NCBI RefSeq assembly: GCF_001622165.1
Contig: NZ_LVWG01000022.1
Location: 22,519-86,518, forward strand
Source: Pelodictyon luteolum
GTDB taxonomy: Bacteria > Bacteroidota > Chlorobiia > Chlorobiales > Chlorobiaceae
Direction of reading: 5' to 3'
DNA: 64,000 nt
A program made the position numbers and the translations under genes. Below, in pieces: positions 29,338 to 39,246 of the stretch. Numbering within the stretch: the stretch's first letter is position 1; each line of letters opens with the position of its first letter. Below the pieces are notes generated by a model. It did no database searches. It was not told the origin of the DNA and worked only from the letters and a program-made list of their open reading frames with translations.

Positions 29338-30204
29338 ATGAGCCAGATTTCAGCAAAAGATGTAAAGGACCTGCGCGATACGACCGGTATCGGCATGATG
29401 GACTGTAAAAAGGCCCTTGAGGAGACCGGCGGCGACATGGAGAAGGCCATCGAATACCTTCGCAAGAAAGGTGCCGCTCTTGCCGCCAAGCGTGCAGACA
29501 AAGATGCCAGCGAAGGCATGATCTGCATCAGGGTGTCGTCGGACCGCAAGTCGGGCGTCATTCTCGAACTCAACTGTGAGACCGATTTCGTGGCTCGTGG
29601 TGAGGTGTTTACCGGCTTTGCCGGAGCACTTGCCGAGCTCGCCCTGCAGAATCGTATCGCTTCGGCTGCTGAGCTCCTGAAGCTCAGGATGACGGAGGAG
29701 ATGGGTGGCGAACTCGTCGACGATGCAATCAAGACCATGACCGGGAAGCTCGGAGAGAAGATTGAATTGAAGCGTCTCGTTTTCACTGATGCTTCAGATG
29801 GCCTCGTCGAGTCCTATGTCCACCCCGGAGCCCAGCTCGGAGCCATCATCCATGTGGCGACTGACAAGCCTGATGCGGTGACGGGCCTTACCAAGGACCT
29901 CGCCATGCAGGTCGCAGCTGCAGCACCGATCGAAGTCGACCGTTCCGCCGTTCCCGAGGAACTGATTGCCAAGGAATCCGAGATCTACCGCCAGCAGGCG
30001 CTGGGCCAGGGCAAGAAAGAGGAGTTTGTCGACAAGATCGTTCTCGGTCGCCTCGATAAGTACTATCAGGAGGTGGTGCTTCTTGAGCAGGCCTTCATCA
30101 AGTCGAACAACCTGAAAGTGTCTGCCGTGCTCGATGAGTTCAGCAAGCAAGTGCAGACCAAGTTGGAAGTGAAGGAATTTGTCCGCTACCAGCTTGGAGA
30201 ATGA
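29338..30204 (+). CDS. tsf: Translation elongation factor Ts
   Basis: 288 residues. An N-terminal UBA-like domain ([31 protein letters not shown] within residues 6-40) precedes the core [20 protein letters not shown]; the TDFVAR-type motif contacts EF-Tu. Ts recycles EF-Tu-GDP to the GTP form. A terminator follows 10 bases after the stop, closing the rpsB-tsf unit. Confidence 0.99.
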   Translation: MSQISAKDVKDLRDTTGIGMMDCKKALEETGGDMEKAIEYLRKKGAALAAKRADKDASEGMICIRVSSDRKSGVILELNCETDFVARGEVFTGFAGALAELALQNRIASAAELLKLRMTEEMGGELVDDAIKTMTGKLGEKIELKRLVFTDASDGLVESYVHPGAQLGAIIHVATDKPDAVTGLTKDLAMQVAAAAPIEVDRSAVPEELIAKESEIYRQQALGQGKKEEFVDKIVLGRLDKYYQEVVLLEQAFIKSNNLKVSAVLDEFSKQVQTKLEVKEFVRYQLGE

Positions 30205-30213
30205 GTAATGAAA

Positions 30214-30239
30214 AAGCCTCGGTATCGGGGCTTTTTTTT
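30214..30239 (+). terminator. Rho-independent terminator after tsf
   Basis: An eight-base stem AAGCCTCG/CGGGGCTT (one G-T pair) with a GTAT loop is followed by an unbroken T-run to 30239. Confidence 0.9.
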
Positions 30240-30315
30240 GCCCGGTTTTTTTGTGCAGATTTAAAGGTGTAGGCTTTCTTCAGGGTACCCCTCTTAACCA
30301 CTTTCCCGGAGGATA

Positions 30316-31029
30316 ATGACTATGCAATACAGGCGCATCCTGCTGAAACTGAGCGGAGAGGCTCTTGCGGGCGTTGATGGCTACGGCATCAATGCTGAAA
30401 TGCTTGAGCGGTTTGCCGAAGAGGTGAAAGAAGCCCGCGACATGGGGGCCGAGATCGCACTGGTCATCGGTGGCGGCAATATCTTCCGGGGTGTTTCCGA
30501 TGCAGCCAAGAACATGGACCGCGTCCAGGCCGACTACATGGGCATGCTTGCCACCGTCATCAACTCTATCGCTTTTCAGGACGCTCTGGAGCGCCTTGGA
30601 GTGTATACGAGGCTGCAGACTGCCATCAAGATGGAACAGATGGCCGAGCCGTTCATCCGCCGTCGGGCAATCCGCCACCTTGAAAAAGGAAGGGTTGTGA
30701 TTTTCGGTGCCGGGACAGGCAATCCCTACTTCACCACCGATACGGCCGCTTCGCTTCGGGCCATTGAGATTGAAGCCGATGTCATTGTCAAAGGCACCCG
30801 TGTCGATGGCGTTTACGATTCTGATCCCGAAACCAACCCCGGTGCGGAATTCTTTCCGAAAATCTCCTACCTTGACGTCATCCGCAAGAACCTCCGTGTG
30901 ATGGACATGACGGCCATTACACTCTGCCGGGAGAATACGCTGCCGATTGTGGTGATGAACATGAATGAGAAAGGGAACCTCTCACGGCTGATCCGTGGAG
31001 AGCATGTCGGTTCGCTTGTGCACGCCTAG
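30316..31029 (+). CDS. pyrH: UMP kinase
   Basis: Up to 237 residues of the amino-acid-kinase fold, converting UMP to UDP with ATP. Key segments: [61 protein letters not shown] and the C-terminal [17 protein letters not shown]. The Shine-Dalgarno GGAGG is only three bases from ATG 30316 but nine from ATG 30322, so the true start is probably 30322. It runs convergently into recX with a four-base overlap of the stop codons. Confidence 0.97.
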   Translation: MTMQYRRILLKLSGEALAGVDGYGINAEMLERFAEEVKEARDMGAEIALVIGGGNIFRGVSDAAKNMDRVQADYMGMLATVINSIAFQDALERLGVYTRLQTAIKMEQMAEPFIRRRAIRHLEKGRVVIFGAGTGNPYFTTDTAASLRAIEIEADVIVKGTRVDGVYDSDPETNPGAEFFPKISYLDVIRKNLRVMDMTAITLCRENTLPIVVMNMNEKGNLSRLIRGEHVGSLVHA

Positions 31030-31562
31030 CTTTCTTCTTCATTTTCCCCAAGGGGGCTCCGGCCCCCGTTTCCCTGCATAAGTGTCTCAAGCGCCTCCCG
31101 GATCTCCCCCCACATGAACCCCCTTCCCAGCAGGAAACGTACCAGTTTTTCCTTTTCTCTGGTTCCCGGTGAGCCTCCAATCGCCCTCAGCTTCTTTTCT
31201 GCGGCATCGAGGCACGCTCCAGTGCTATCGTGACGCTTTAGTATTTCGTCGATGATGGCGTCTTCGACGCCCCGTTTGCGGAGTTCCATCTTGAGCTTGA
31301 TGCGGCCGGCCGGTTTCATTCGGCTCCGGCTTCTCATGAACTCTTCGGCAAACGTACGGTCATTGATGAGGTTCAGCTCAATGAGCCGCTCAATCGAGCC
31401 GGCGATGTGCGCTTCTTCAAATCCCTTTTTACGGAGTTTCGTCTCTAGTTCCATCCGGCTGTGGCTTCGGAGCCCGAGGAGTTTGAATGCGTGGGCCGAG
31501 GCCAGGCTCAGGGAGCTTTCCGTCGCCTTCCTGCCCCGGTGAGCGCTTTGCCTACCGTACAT
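31026..31562 (-). CDS. recX: RecX-family regulator of RecA
   Basis: 178 residues with the three-helix RecX repeats: [50 protein letters not shown] and [21 protein letters not shown]. RecX binds the RecA filament and limits its growth. recA is not adjacent. The start overlaps the end of bchQ by 11 bases, so the two genes are probably transcribed together. Confidence 0.88.
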   Translation of the reverse strand: MYGRQSAHRGRKATESSLSLASAHAFKLLGLRSHSRMELETKLRKKGFEEAHIAGSIERLIELNLINDRTFAEEFMRSRSRMKPAGRIKLKMELRKRGVEDAIIDEILKRHDSTGACLDAAEKKLRAIGGSPGTREKEKLVRFLLGRGFMWGEIREALETLMQGNGGRSPLGENEEES

Positions 31563-32952
31563 TCCGGAGACTTTCTGAGGAGAGGTTGTGTGCTGCCTCG
31601 AAGGCTTTGAGCTCCGAAGTGAGGTGGTGGCGGAAGGCGAGGTTTGTGATGAGGTTGATCAACTTTTTCGGGTTGTACCAGATCCTGCCGGCGATGTGGC
31701 GCCAGGAGTATATGCCTTTGTAGCTTCTGAGCACCTTGTACTGAAACAGCACGGGATCATAGCGGTCGGACTTGATGACGAGGTGCAGTGCGTTGTATTT
31801 CTCCCAGTCCTCTATGGTGATAAGTCCGTCGCGCTTATAGTCCATGTACATCTGTGTTCCCGGATAGGGAGTGATGATCTGGAAGATGGGCATGAAGATA
31901 TGGTTCTTTTCGACGAACCGCACCAGCTCATCGATATCCTCGAAGGTGTCGATGGCGGGGTTGAAGAGGAAGTTCCCCTGGATGTTCAGCCCGGCTCTGC
32001 GGCATTCCTCGATGATTTTCGAATACTTCTCCGCGGAGTTGACGTGACCTTTGTTATAGGCCTCAAGGGTGCTCTGCTTGATGGACTCGAGCCCGGCGAG
32101 CACGAAGTTGCAGCCGGCATCGACAAGTTTGTTGACCGTTTGAGGGTCTTCAAGGAAGTTGATCGAGAGAAAGACACTGAAGGTGATATTGCACTCTTTG
32201 AGGAGGTCGAGGGATTCCCAGAGCTTTTTCTTGTTGATGCCGAGGTTTTCATCGGTGAGCATGAACCAGGGCTTTTTTGAACTGCGGCTCGCCTTGAAGA
32301 AATATTTTTTCGCCTCTTCGACCTGCGTTTTCAGCGATTCGGCCTTCTGGGCCCTGTACTGCTTGCCGGTGAAATTGGGTGTAACGCAGAACGAGCAGTT
32401 GAACGGGCACCCGCGGGTAACGTAGATCGGGATCGACTTGGTGCCGTCGACTTTGCCCCGTTTCGAGGAACGAGAGATGCGGGCGTAGTCTATCGGCACA
32501 ATCTCCTTTACTGGAGGATATTCCTTTGAGTCATAGAGCGCTTTAAGCACTCCGTTTCCGACATCCTCAATGAGAGCTGCCCAGAGGTTGTCGGCTTCCC
32601 CGACAACGATGCTGTCTGCGTGGATGGCTGCTTCTTCGGGGTTGAATGAGATGTGCAGTCCGCCGAGGACGACTTTCTTTCCATGGGCACGGAAGGTATC
32701 GGCTATCTCGTAGGCACGTGTAGCTTCAAGGGTTCGCGAGGTGATGCCGACGAGGTCGTAGTCACCGTCGTAGTCGATATCGTCGTGGAAGTGCTCATCG
32801 ACCATTTCAATGGTATGTTGCGGGGGAGTCAGACTGACCAGCACGGCAAGCGCCATGTGAAAGAGCGGCTTCTGGTTGCTGTCGTCGTCCATTTTCCCCT
32901 GGGGTGACACCAGAAGGATTTTCAGGGATCGGGTTGCGGTCGTCAATGGCAT
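31552..32952 (-). CDS. bchQ: Bacteriochlorophyllide C-8(2) methyltransferase (B12-binding radical SAM)
   Basis: 466 residues from ATG 32952 ([24 protein letters not shown] upstream); a 22-residue upstream extension to 33018 has no family resemblance. An N-terminal cobalamin-binding Rossmann domain ([21 protein letters not shown]) is followed by a radical SAM domain with CPFNCSFC (CX3CX2C). In green sulfur bacteria BchQ and BchR are such enzymes, adding methyl groups to the C-8 and C-12 side chains of antenna bacteriochlorophyll and thereby tuning absorption. I choose BchQ over BchR because it lies beside bchV and recX/pyrH/tsf and a few genes from the RuBisCO-like protein, as I recall for C. 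tepidum CT1777. BchR or another paralog remains possible. Confidence 0.82.
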   Translation of the reverse strand: MPLTTATRSLKILLVSPQGKMDDDSNQKPLFHMALAVLVSLTPPQHTIEMVDEHFHDDIDYDGDYDLVGITSRTLEATRAYEIADTFRAHGKKVVLGGLHISFNPEEAAIHADSIVVGEADNLWAALIEDVGNGVLKALYDSKEYPPVKEIVPIDYARISRSSKRGKVDGTKSIPIYVTRGCPFNCSFCVTPNFTGKQYRAQKAESLKTQVEEAKKYFFKASRSSKKPWFMLTDENLGINKKKLWESLDLLKECNITFSVFLSINFLEDPQTVNKLVDAGCNFVLAGLESIKQSTLEAYNKGHVNSAEKYSKIIEECRRAGLNIQGNFLFNPAIDTFEDIDELVRFVEKNHIFMPIFQIITPYPGTQMYMDYKRDGLITIEDWEKYNALHLVIKSDRYDPVLFQYKVLRSYKGIYSWRHIAGRIWYNPKKLINLITNLAFRHHLTSELKAFEAAHNLSSESLRNVR

Positions 32953-33218
32953 TTGGTCCTGTTGGAAATCTCGGCGTTGACAAAGCTTCGCGGTAACCGG
33001 GGCAACCGGTGCCGTCACTCCCCGAAGGAGGCACGCTGGAAGGACATGGCATTAATCTTTCAATTTATATGAATTTTCTAAAAAAACAGTGCGTGAGCAT
33101 GACCGCAGATGTATTTTTTCATCTTCCCGAAGCCCTTCCGATGCTTTTTCTCTAGGGGGGATTTTGCTATATTCCTTGCTTTGAGTTTTGCCGCCACCAG
33201 TCACCAGCCTATTATTTT
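32953..33218. promoter_or_regulatory. Divergent control region between bchQ and bchV
   Basis: 266 bases separate the two start codons. The bchQ-proximal part is GC-rich with related short segments GGTAACCGGGGCAACCGGT (near 32990-33010). The centre (33060-33080) and the bchV-proximal part are A+T-rich, with TTTTGCTATATTCC at about 33162-33175 as a possible -10 region for bchV. I see no TGT-N12-ACA operator of the proteobacterial PpsR type. Promoters in both directions are inferred from gene layout only. Confidence 0.45.
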
Positions 33219-33689
33219 ATGCCTCGTTATACCCCGGAGCAGCTGGCAAAGAGGAACGCCTCGGTATGGACCGACATACAGATTATCCTCGCTCCCATCC
33301 AGTTCATCATTTTCCTTATCGGCGTCACGGTGACGGCGCTCTATCTCAACGGCATCATCACCTCCTTCTACTGGGTGAGCCTGGCGATCCTCTTCAAGAC
33401 TCTTTTCTTTGCCCTTCTCTTCGTGACCGGCATGTTCTTCGAGAAAGAGATTTTCGACAAATGGGTATACTCGAAGGAATTCCTCTGGGAGGACATCGGC
33501 AGTACCATCGCTGCGGCGTTCCACCTTCTCTACTTTGTCATGGCATGGATGGGCTACCCCGAGGAGGTGCTCGTGTGGGAGGCATTTCTTGCCTACTTTA
33601 CCTATGTGCTCAATGCTCTGCAGTATCTGGTGCGCATAATCCTGGAGAAGCACAATGAACGCAAACTCCGCATGGGCGGCCATATCTGA
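33219..33689 (+). CDS. bchV: 3-vinyl bacteriochlorophyllide hydratase, BchV/BchF family
   Basis: 156 residues, the normal size for this family. The opening [19 protein letters not shown] and then [14 protein letters not shown] resemble the start of proteobacterial BchF. Four hydrophobic membrane segments are visible (about 20-45, 50-72, 90-112, 118-137), with charged motifs [20 protein letters not shown] between them. The enzyme hydrates the C-3 vinyl group to the 1-hydroxyethyl group required for bacteriochlorophyll c/d/e aggregation in chlorosomes. Green sulfur bacteria carry bchF and bchV; the position next to bchQ matches bchV (CT1776 in my memory of C. tepidum). Confidence 0.85.
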   Translation: MPRYTPEQLAKRNASVWTDIQIILAPIQFIIFLIGVTVTALYLNGIITSFYWVSLAILFKTLFFALLFVTGMFFEKEIFDKWVYSKEFLWEDIGSTIAAAFHLLYFVMAWMGYPEEVLVWEAFLAYFTYVLNALQYLVRIILEKHNERKLRMGGHI

Positions 33690-33695
33690 AGGCAC

Positions 33696-33920
33696 ATGAT
33701 ACACTACAGTTTCACGAAGCTCTGGAACCTCACGTTTCTTTTTATCGCACCCTTCTGGTTCATCCTGGTCTGGATGATCTGGTCGTCCGGCCAGCTCGCA
33801 ACGGACGCTGACCGGTCTGTCTTCGTCTTTTTCGTGGTGCCGGGGTTCCTCGTCATCTATCTTTCGGGTTTCCTGATAGAGGGTTGGCACAAGAAGAAAA
33901 AAGCGCAGTCTTCCCGTTGA
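33696..33920 (+). CDS. Small two-helix membrane protein, unknown
   Basis: 74 residues, starting six bases after the bchV stop. It has two membrane helices (about 9-30, LWNLTFLFIAPFWFILVWMI, and 44-63, VFVFFVVPGFLVIYLSGF), separated by a short polar loop, and a Lys-rich tail (HKKKKAQ) likely on the cytosolic side. No family recognised. Tight coupling to bchV suggests a helper for that membrane enzyme or a linker gene to the downstream aldolase operon; both are inference. Confidence 0.75.
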   Translation: MIHYSFTKLWNLTFLFIAPFWFILVWMIWSSGQLATDADRSVFVFFVVPGFLVIYLSGFLIEGWHKKKKAQSSR

Positions 33921-33959
33921 GGGGGCGCTGCCATCCACTTTAAATAAGCGGGAGTTTCC

Positions 33960-36065
33960 ATGCAGAACCTCTGGAATGACAGCGATGTATTGAAACCGTC
34001 CGGAGGGCATGATATGCCCCCGGAGCTTTCCGAACTGGTCTATGCCTCCCGCCTGCTCGGCAGGGAGAGCTCACTGGTAATGCACGGAGGAGGGAACACC
34101 TCCGTAAAGACCCAGCTGCACGATATCATCGGCAACGGGGTCAACGTGATATTCATCAAGGGGAGCGGCGTCGATCTTGCCGATGTCAATGCACACGATT
34201 TCACCCCGGTCCGCATTGATCCTCTCCAGAAACTCCAGCACCTTTACGCCACCGGCGAACGCAAGAGCGATGAAGATATCCAGAGGTTTTCAACACGGGA
34301 GTTCAAGCACTTTCTCTACCTGAACCTGTTCCAGCTGACCGACCATATGGTCAGCAATGCCCTCACCCCCTCAATCGAGACGCTGCTCCACGCTTTCCTG
34401 CCGCATCGCTTTATTTTTCATACCCACTCACTTGCTTTTTTGACTCTTTCCAACCAGCCGGAGGGAGAGACGCTATGCCGTGAAGTGCTCGGTGACGGGT
34501 TCGGTTCCGTGCCATACATCAAGCCGGGCCTCGGCCTGGCCCGCTATGCCGCCAAGGCTTTCGATGCTGATCCTGCCATTCACGGACTGGCGCTGCACAA
34601 GCATGGTCTTGTAACCTTCGGCAACACCGCTCGTGAGGCTTATGAGCGTATGATTGCTGCCGTCAGCGCGCTTGAGTCGAGCATCGCCGCATCGCCACGT
34701 GGCGTGCTTCCCCCGGCAGCACTTCCCGCATCACTGCCTCCGGTGGAGGATGTCGCTCCGGTCATCCGCGGAGCCTGCGTCGAGGAGAAGGAGCCGGGTA
34801 CGAAGGACTACGACCAGTTCATTCTGGACTTCAGGAGCTCCAACCGGATCCTTGAATATGTCAACTGCAGAGATCTGGCGGAGATGAGCCGGAAGGGTGC
34901 GATGACGCCTGACTTCATCGTGCGGACAAAAAACCGGCCGCTCGTTCTCCCGGCTCCCGATGCCGCCGATATGGCAGGATTCAAAATGGCGGTTCACGAA
35001 GCCGTACGGCAGTACCGCGAGGAATACGAAGCATACTTCACCCTGCAGAAGGCCGCAACCGGCAGCGACGCCTGCATGCTCGACTCCCTTCCGCGCGTCG
35101 TTCTCGTGCCGGGAATCGGCCTCTTCGGCCTCGGCCGGACAGCGAAGGCGGCCCGGGTCAACGCAGACATCGCTGCCGGTAGCGCCGCGGCCATTCTTGA
35201 CGCAGAGTCGATCGGCACGTTCCGCTCGATCACTGACCGGGAGGCGTTCGACATCGAGTACTGGGAGATGGAACAGGCCAAAATGCAGAAAGTCCGCCAT
35301 CTTGCTTTTGCCGGCAAGGTTGCCATGGTCACAGGTGGAGCTGGCGGCATAGGACTTGCTACCGCGAAAGCCTTTAAACAGATGGGCGCCGAAATCGTGC
35401 TGCTCGACCTCCACATGGACGGACTGGAGCGGGCGGCTGAAGAACTGGGGGGCGGCGTACTCGCCATGACCTGCGACGTCACTGACCGCAATGCTGTTCG
35501 TGCGGCTTTTCAGGCGGCATGCCGCCGGTTCGGAGGTGTTGACATCATCGTCTCCAACGTGGGTGCAGCCCTCCAGGGGCGCATCGGAGAGGTTCCCGAC
35601 GAGGTGCTTCGCAAGAGTTTCGAATTAAACTTCTTCTCCCATCAGTCAATCGCCCAGGAGGCGGTCAGGGTGATGAAACTTCAGGGGACCGGCGGCGTTC
35701 TCCTTTTCAACGTCTCGAAGCAGGCTGTCAACCCCGGTCCCGATTTCGGTCCCTACGGTCTGCCGAAAGCCGCGACCATGTTCCTGGTACGCCAGTATGC
35801 GCTCGACCACGGTCGCGACGGCATCCGTGCCAACGGCATCAACGCCGACCGGATACGAAGCGGCCTTCTCACCCCCGAGATGATCAAGGCGCGTTCTGCT
35901 GCCCGGGGGCTCAGCGAACGGGAGTATATGGCCGGCAACCTCCTCCAGCTGGAGGTAACGGCCGAGGATGTCGCTGATGCGTTCGTCCATCTTGCGCTTG
36001 AAAAGCGTACCACCGGTTCAATCACCACGGTCGACGGTGGAAATATCGCAGCGGCGCTCCGCTGA
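33960..36065 (+). CDS. Class II aldolase / short-chain dehydrogenase fusion
   Basis: 701 residues. The N-terminal part (about 1-240) is a RhaD/FucA-like class II aldolase: VMHGGGNTSVK, then FHTHSLAFL and LHKHGLV, supplying the zinc histidines. The C-terminal part (about 440-701) is a short-chain dehydrogenase: VTGGAGGIGLATAKAF, YGLPKAA as the YxxxK catalytic pair, and a terminal GSITTVDGGN. The same fusion is known as bifunctional rhamnulose-1-phosphate aldolase/lactaldehyde dehydrogenase. Here no rhamnose catabolic genes are near, and the partners are another aldolase, a RuBisCO-like protein and an SDR. The substrate is therefore unknown. Confidence 0.88.
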   Translation: MQNLWNDSDVLKPSGGHDMPPELSELVYASRLLGRESSLVMHGGGNTSVKTQLHDIIGNGVNVIFIKGSGVDLADVNAHDFTPVRIDPLQKLQHLYATGERKSDEDIQRFSTREFKHFLYLNLFQLTDHMVSNALTPSIETLLHAFLPHRFIFHTHSLAFLTLSNQPEGETLCREVLGDGFGSVPYIKPGLGLARYAAKAFDADPAIHGLALHKHGLVTFGNTAREAYERMIAAVSALESSIAASPRGVLPPAALPASLPPVEDVAPVIRGACVEEKEPGTKDYDQFILDFRSSNRILEYVNCRDLAEMSRKGAMTPDFIVRTKNRPLVLPAPDAADMAGFKMAVHEAVRQYREEYEAYFTLQKAATGSDACMLDSLPRVVLVPGIGLFGLGRTAKAARVNADIAAGSAAAILDAESIGTFRSITDREAFDIEYWEMEQAKMQKVRHLAFAGKVAMVTGGAGGIGLATAKAFKQMGAEIVLLDLHMDGLERAAEELGGGVLAMTCDVTDRNAVRAAFQAACRRFGGVDIIVSNVGAALQGRIGEVPDEVLRKSFELNFFSHQSIAQEAVRVMKLQGTGGVLLFNVSKQAVNPGPDFGPYGLPKAATMFLVRQYALDHGRDGIRANGINADRIRSGLLTPEMIKARSAARGLSEREYMAGNLLQLEVTAEDVADAFVHLALEKRTTGSITTVDGGNIAAALR

Positions 36066-36113
36066 AACCAGTACCAGCACCAACATACCAACTGCAAACA
36101 GGAGACCATCATC

Positions 36114-36995
36114 ATGGCTGAATACGATAAGGACAAGCAGGCCAAAGAGTATTACACCGATATTCCGGTGAACAACTACGGCTTTTTCCTCAAGGGTGCG
36201 CACTCGCTCGACTGGGGTATGAAGAACCGCCTTTCCCGGATTTTCCGTCCTGACACCGGCAAGACCGTGATGTTCGCAATCGATCATGGCTACTTTCAGG
36301 GCCCGACAACCGGTCTTGAGCGCCCCGACGTCAACATCGTCCCCCTGATGCCGCATGCCGACGCCATCATGCTTACCCGCGGGATTCTTCGCACAACCGT
36401 GCCTCCGTCCCTTACAAAGGCGGTTGTTATGCGCTGCAGTGGTGGTCCGAGCATCCTGAAGGAGCTTTCCGACGAGGAGCTGGCCGTCGACATCGAGGAT
36501 GCGATCCGCATGAACGTGGCTGCCATCACGCTTCAGGTCTTCATCGGCGGCGAGTTCGAGACCCGCTCGATCCATAACATGACGAAGCTCGTCGACATGG
36601 GTCTGCGTTACGGCATTCCGACAATGGCTGTCACTGCAGTCGGCAAGGACATGGTGCGCGATGCCAAGTACTTCCGCCTTGCATGCCGCATCTCTGCGGA
36701 GCTTGGCGCGCAGATCGTGAAAACGTACTATGTACCTGAAGAATTTGAGAGCGTCGTAGCCTCCTGCCCGGTGCCGATCGTCATGGCCGGAGGAAAGAAG
36801 CTGCCTGAAAAGGATGCCCTCACCATGTCATACCGTGCCATTCAGGAAGGTGCTTCCGGCGTGGACATGGGCCGCAACATCTTCCAGAGCGATTATCCGC
36901 TTGCTATGATGAAGGCGGTCAACCGGGTAGTGCATGAGGGACTGACTCCCGACGAGGCATTCGAATATTTCAACTCGATCAAAGGCGAAAGCTGA
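36114..36995 (+). CDS. DhnA/LsrF-type class I aldolase
   Basis: 293 residues of the DeoC/LacD/FbaB aldolase superfamily. [17 protein letters not shown] at the N-terminal barrel strand, [11 protein letters not shown], the predicted Schiff-base lysine in [13 protein letters not shown], and the phosphate loop [13 protein letters not shown] followed by [13 protein letters not shown]. By similarity it could be an archaeal-type fructose-bisphosphate aldolase or an LsrF-like thiolase of autoinducer-2 breakdown. No lsr genes are present, and position directly before the RuBisCO-like gene suggests it serves the same pathway. AGGAGACC precedes the ATG. Confidence 0.85.
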   Translation: MAEYDKDKQAKEYYTDIPVNNYGFFLKGAHSLDWGMKNRLSRIFRPDTGKTVMFAIDHGYFQGPTTGLERPDVNIVPLMPHADAIMLTRGILRTTVPPSLTKAVVMRCSGGPSILKELSDEELAVDIEDAIRMNVAAITLQVFIGGEFETRSIHNMTKLVDMGLRYGIPTMAVTAVGKDMVRDAKYFRLACRISAELGAQIVKTYYVPEEFESVVASCPVPIVMAGGKKLPEKDALTMSYRAIQEGASGVDMGRNIFQSDYPLAMMKAVNRVVHEGLTPDEAFEYFNSIKGES

Positions 36996-37086
36996 AGTCT
37001 TTCTGCTTCTGGGCTGCGCGGGGCTGATGCCCCGGCATTTTTTTAACGGGAACCCCCGGAGGCCTGAGGGGGATGAAGCTTTGCTA

Positions 37087-38388
37087 ATGAATACTGATGA
37101 CATCAGAGGCTTTTTCGCCTCCAGAGAGCAGCTTGACATGGCTGATTACCTGACGCTCGAGTACTATGTCGAGTGTGTGGGGGACATCGAAACGGCGCTT
37201 GCCCATTTCTGCAGCGAGCAGTCGACTGCGCAGTGGCGCAGGGTTGGTCATGACGAGGATTTCCGGCCGAGGTTCGGGGCCAAGGTCATCGGACTCCGGA
37301 TCGAAGGCGAGCTCGAGCAGCTGAGCTATCCCGTCCAGCATTCGGAAACAGGGCCCATCCATGCCTGCCGGGTCACCATCGCGCATCCCCACCGCAATTT
37401 CGGCCCGAAACTGCCGAACCTGCTCACCGCCGTCTGCGGAGAAGGGGCGTTCTTTACTCCGGGCATCCCGGTTGTGAAGCTGCTCGACATCACCTTTCCC
37501 GAGCCCTATCTCAACGCGTTCGAGGGTCCGAAGTTCGGCATCGAGGGCATTCGCGACCTCTTGCAGGCATACGACCGACCGATTTTTTTCGGTGTCGTCA
37601 AGCCGAACATCGGGCTCAGCCCGGCACATTTCGCAGAGATCGCCAGTGAGAGCTGGCTCGGGGGTCTTGATATCGCCAAGGACGACGAGATGCTTGCCGA
37701 CGTCGAATGGTCAACCCTTGCCGAACGATCGCTTGAGCTCGGTCGCGCCCGGATGCGGGCCGAAAAAGAGACCGGTGAGCCGAAAGTTTACCTGGCAAAC
37801 ATCACCGATGAGGTTGGTTCCCTGAAGGAACAGCATGATGTTGCGGTCCGGAACGGAGCCAACGGCCTGCTTATCAACGCACTTCCTGTCGGACTCAGCG
37901 CCGTGCGTATGCTTGCCGCCTACACCAAGGTGCCGCTTATCGGCCATTTCCCCTTCATCGCGGCTTTCAGCAGGATGGAGAAGTATGGCATCCACTCGCG
38001 GGTCATGACCAAGCTTCAGCGGCTTGCAGGCCTTGATTCCATCATCATGCCCGGATTCGGCAGCCGGATGATGACCCCCGAAGAGGAGGTGAAGGAGAAT
38101 ATCGCCGAGTGCCTCCAGGAGTTCGGACACATCCGTCGTTCGCTGCCTGTTCCCGGCGGCAGTGATTCCGCCCTGACGCTCGAAACCGTTTACCGGAAAG
38201 TCGGCAGCGTTGACTTCGGCTTTGTTCCCGGCCGCGGTATTTTCGGCCATCCCATGGGTCCGAAAGCCGGTGCTGCCAGCATCCGTCAGGCCTGGGAAGC
38301 TATTGAAAAGGGCGTGCCGCTGGCAACTTACGCCGAAAGCCATCCGGAGCTCGGAGCCATGGTGGCCGGCGCTGGCAGGAACAAATGA
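37087..38388 (+). CDS. rlp: RuBisCO-like protein (form IV)
   Basis: 433 residues from ATG 37087 ([18 protein letters not shown]). The family fold is clear: [11 protein letters not shown] with Lys172 (equivalent to active-site Lys175 of spinach RuBisCO) and [15 protein letters not shown] with Lys198, Asp200, Glu201 (Lys201/Asp203/Glu204 equivalents). At loop 6, where RuBisCO has its catalytic Lys334, the sequence is PGFGSRMM with Arg327, so carboxylation of ribulose bisphosphate is not expected. The sequence matches the green-sulfur RLP clade as I remember the C. tepidum protein. Mutants there show stress and sulfur-oxidation defects; the reaction is unknown. The frame also opens at 37027 but those residues are not family-like. 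Confidence 0.93.
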   Translation: MNTDDIRGFFASREQLDMADYLTLEYYVECVGDIETALAHFCSEQSTAQWRRVGHDEDFRPRFGAKVIGLRIEGELEQLSYPVQHSETGPIHACRVTIAHPHRNFGPKLPNLLTAVCGEGAFFTPGIPVVKLLDITFPEPYLNAFEGPKFGIEGIRDLLQAYDRPIFFGVVKPNIGLSPAHFAEIASESWLGGLDIAKDDEMLADVEWSTLAERSLELGRARMRAEKETGEPKVYLANITDEVGSLKEQHDVAVRNGANGLLINALPVGLSAVRMLAAYTKVPLIGHFPFIAAFSRMEKYGIHSRVMTKLQRLAGLDSIIMPGFGSRMMTPEEEVKENIAECLQEFGHIRRSLPVPGGSDSALTLETVYRKVGSVDFGFVPGRGIFGHPMGPKAGAASIRQAWEAIEKGVPLATYAESHPELGAMVAGAGRNK

Positions 38389-38404
38389 GTTCCGGAGGGT
38401 GCTG

Positions 38405-39229
38405 ATGCAGAAGCTTCAGGGACGGGTCACGATCATCACCGGTTCGACAAAAGGCATCGGCAACGCCATTGCGCACGCTTTCGTCCGTGAAGGGGCTAAG
38501 GTCGTCATCACCTCCTCATCCGAATCCAATGTCCGTCATGCCCTTGAAGCTTTCCCTGAAGGAACGGCTTTCGGCTTTACCTGCGATGTCACCTCAAGGG
38601 TGGAGGTCGAGCATCTCATGGCGGCCGGTGTGACGCGTTTTGGCCGGGTTGACTGCTTCATCAACAACGCAGGCATATCCGATCCGTTCGGGAGCCTTGC
38701 AGAAAGCGACCCCGACCTCTGGGGCCGTGTCATCGATACCAACATCAAGGGAACATACAACGGAAGCCGTGCCGCCATCCGCTATTTCCTGCAAAACAAC
38801 CCGAAAGGCAAGCTCATCAATATGGCCGGTTCGGGAACCGATCCGCAGTCGAACACTCCGTGGATCAGCGCCTACGGCTCCACCAAAGCCGCCATAGCCC
38901 GCTTCACCCGTGCCGTAGCCGCCGAATACCGCCATACCGGCATGTCGATCATGCTGCTTCATCCGGGCCTCGTGCGGACGGCTATGGTGAGCCCTACTGA
39001 TCCCACCAGGGAACTGCAGAAACAGCTGCATACGTTCAATACGGTGCTTGATATCTTCGCCCAGCCTCCCTCCGTTGCCGCCCGACTGGCCGTGCAGATG
39101 GCTTCGGAATGGAGCGATGGCCGGAGTGGAATCTACCTCTCGGCCCTGAGTACCTGGAGAAAAAAAAGGTTGCTCCTGAGCTTTCCTTTCCGTAAAATGT
39201 TCAACAGAATCGATCGTAGAACCTATTAA
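38405..39229 (+). CDS. Short-chain dehydrogenase/reductase
   Basis: 274 residues from ATG 38405, with GGAGG eight bases upstream; an ORF extension into the RLP gene is rejected. Cofactor loop TGSTKGIGNAIA, NNAG motif INNAGISDPF, catalytic serine region AGSGTD, and YGSTK as YxxxK. The C-terminal tail is unusual, with WRKKRLLLSFPFRKMF, basic and hydrophobic, perhaps membrane-associating. It lies 16 bases after rlp and is probably the last gene of that operon. Substrate unknown. Confidence 0.88.
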   Translation: MQKLQGRVTIITGSTKGIGNAIAHAFVREGAKVVITSSSESNVRHALEAFPEGTAFGFTCDVTSRVEVEHLMAAGVTRFGRVDCFINNAGISDPFGSLAESDPDLWGRVIDTNIKGTYNGSRAAIRYFLQNNPKGKLINMAGSGTDPQSNTPWISAYGSTKAAIARFTRAVAAEYRHTGMSIMLLHPGLVRTAMVSPTDPTRELQKQLHTFNTVLDIFAQPPSVAARLAVQMASEWSDGRSGIYLSALSTWRKKRLLLSFPFRKMFNRIDRRTY

Positions 39230-39246
39230 CCTGAGGGGACTGTACC

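Noticed and set aside
37087..38388. Genuine RuBisCO large subunit for CO2 fixation
   Set aside because: The loop 6 lysine is replaced by arginine, the sequence matches the RLP clade, and green sulfur bacteria fix CO2 by the reductive TCA cycle.
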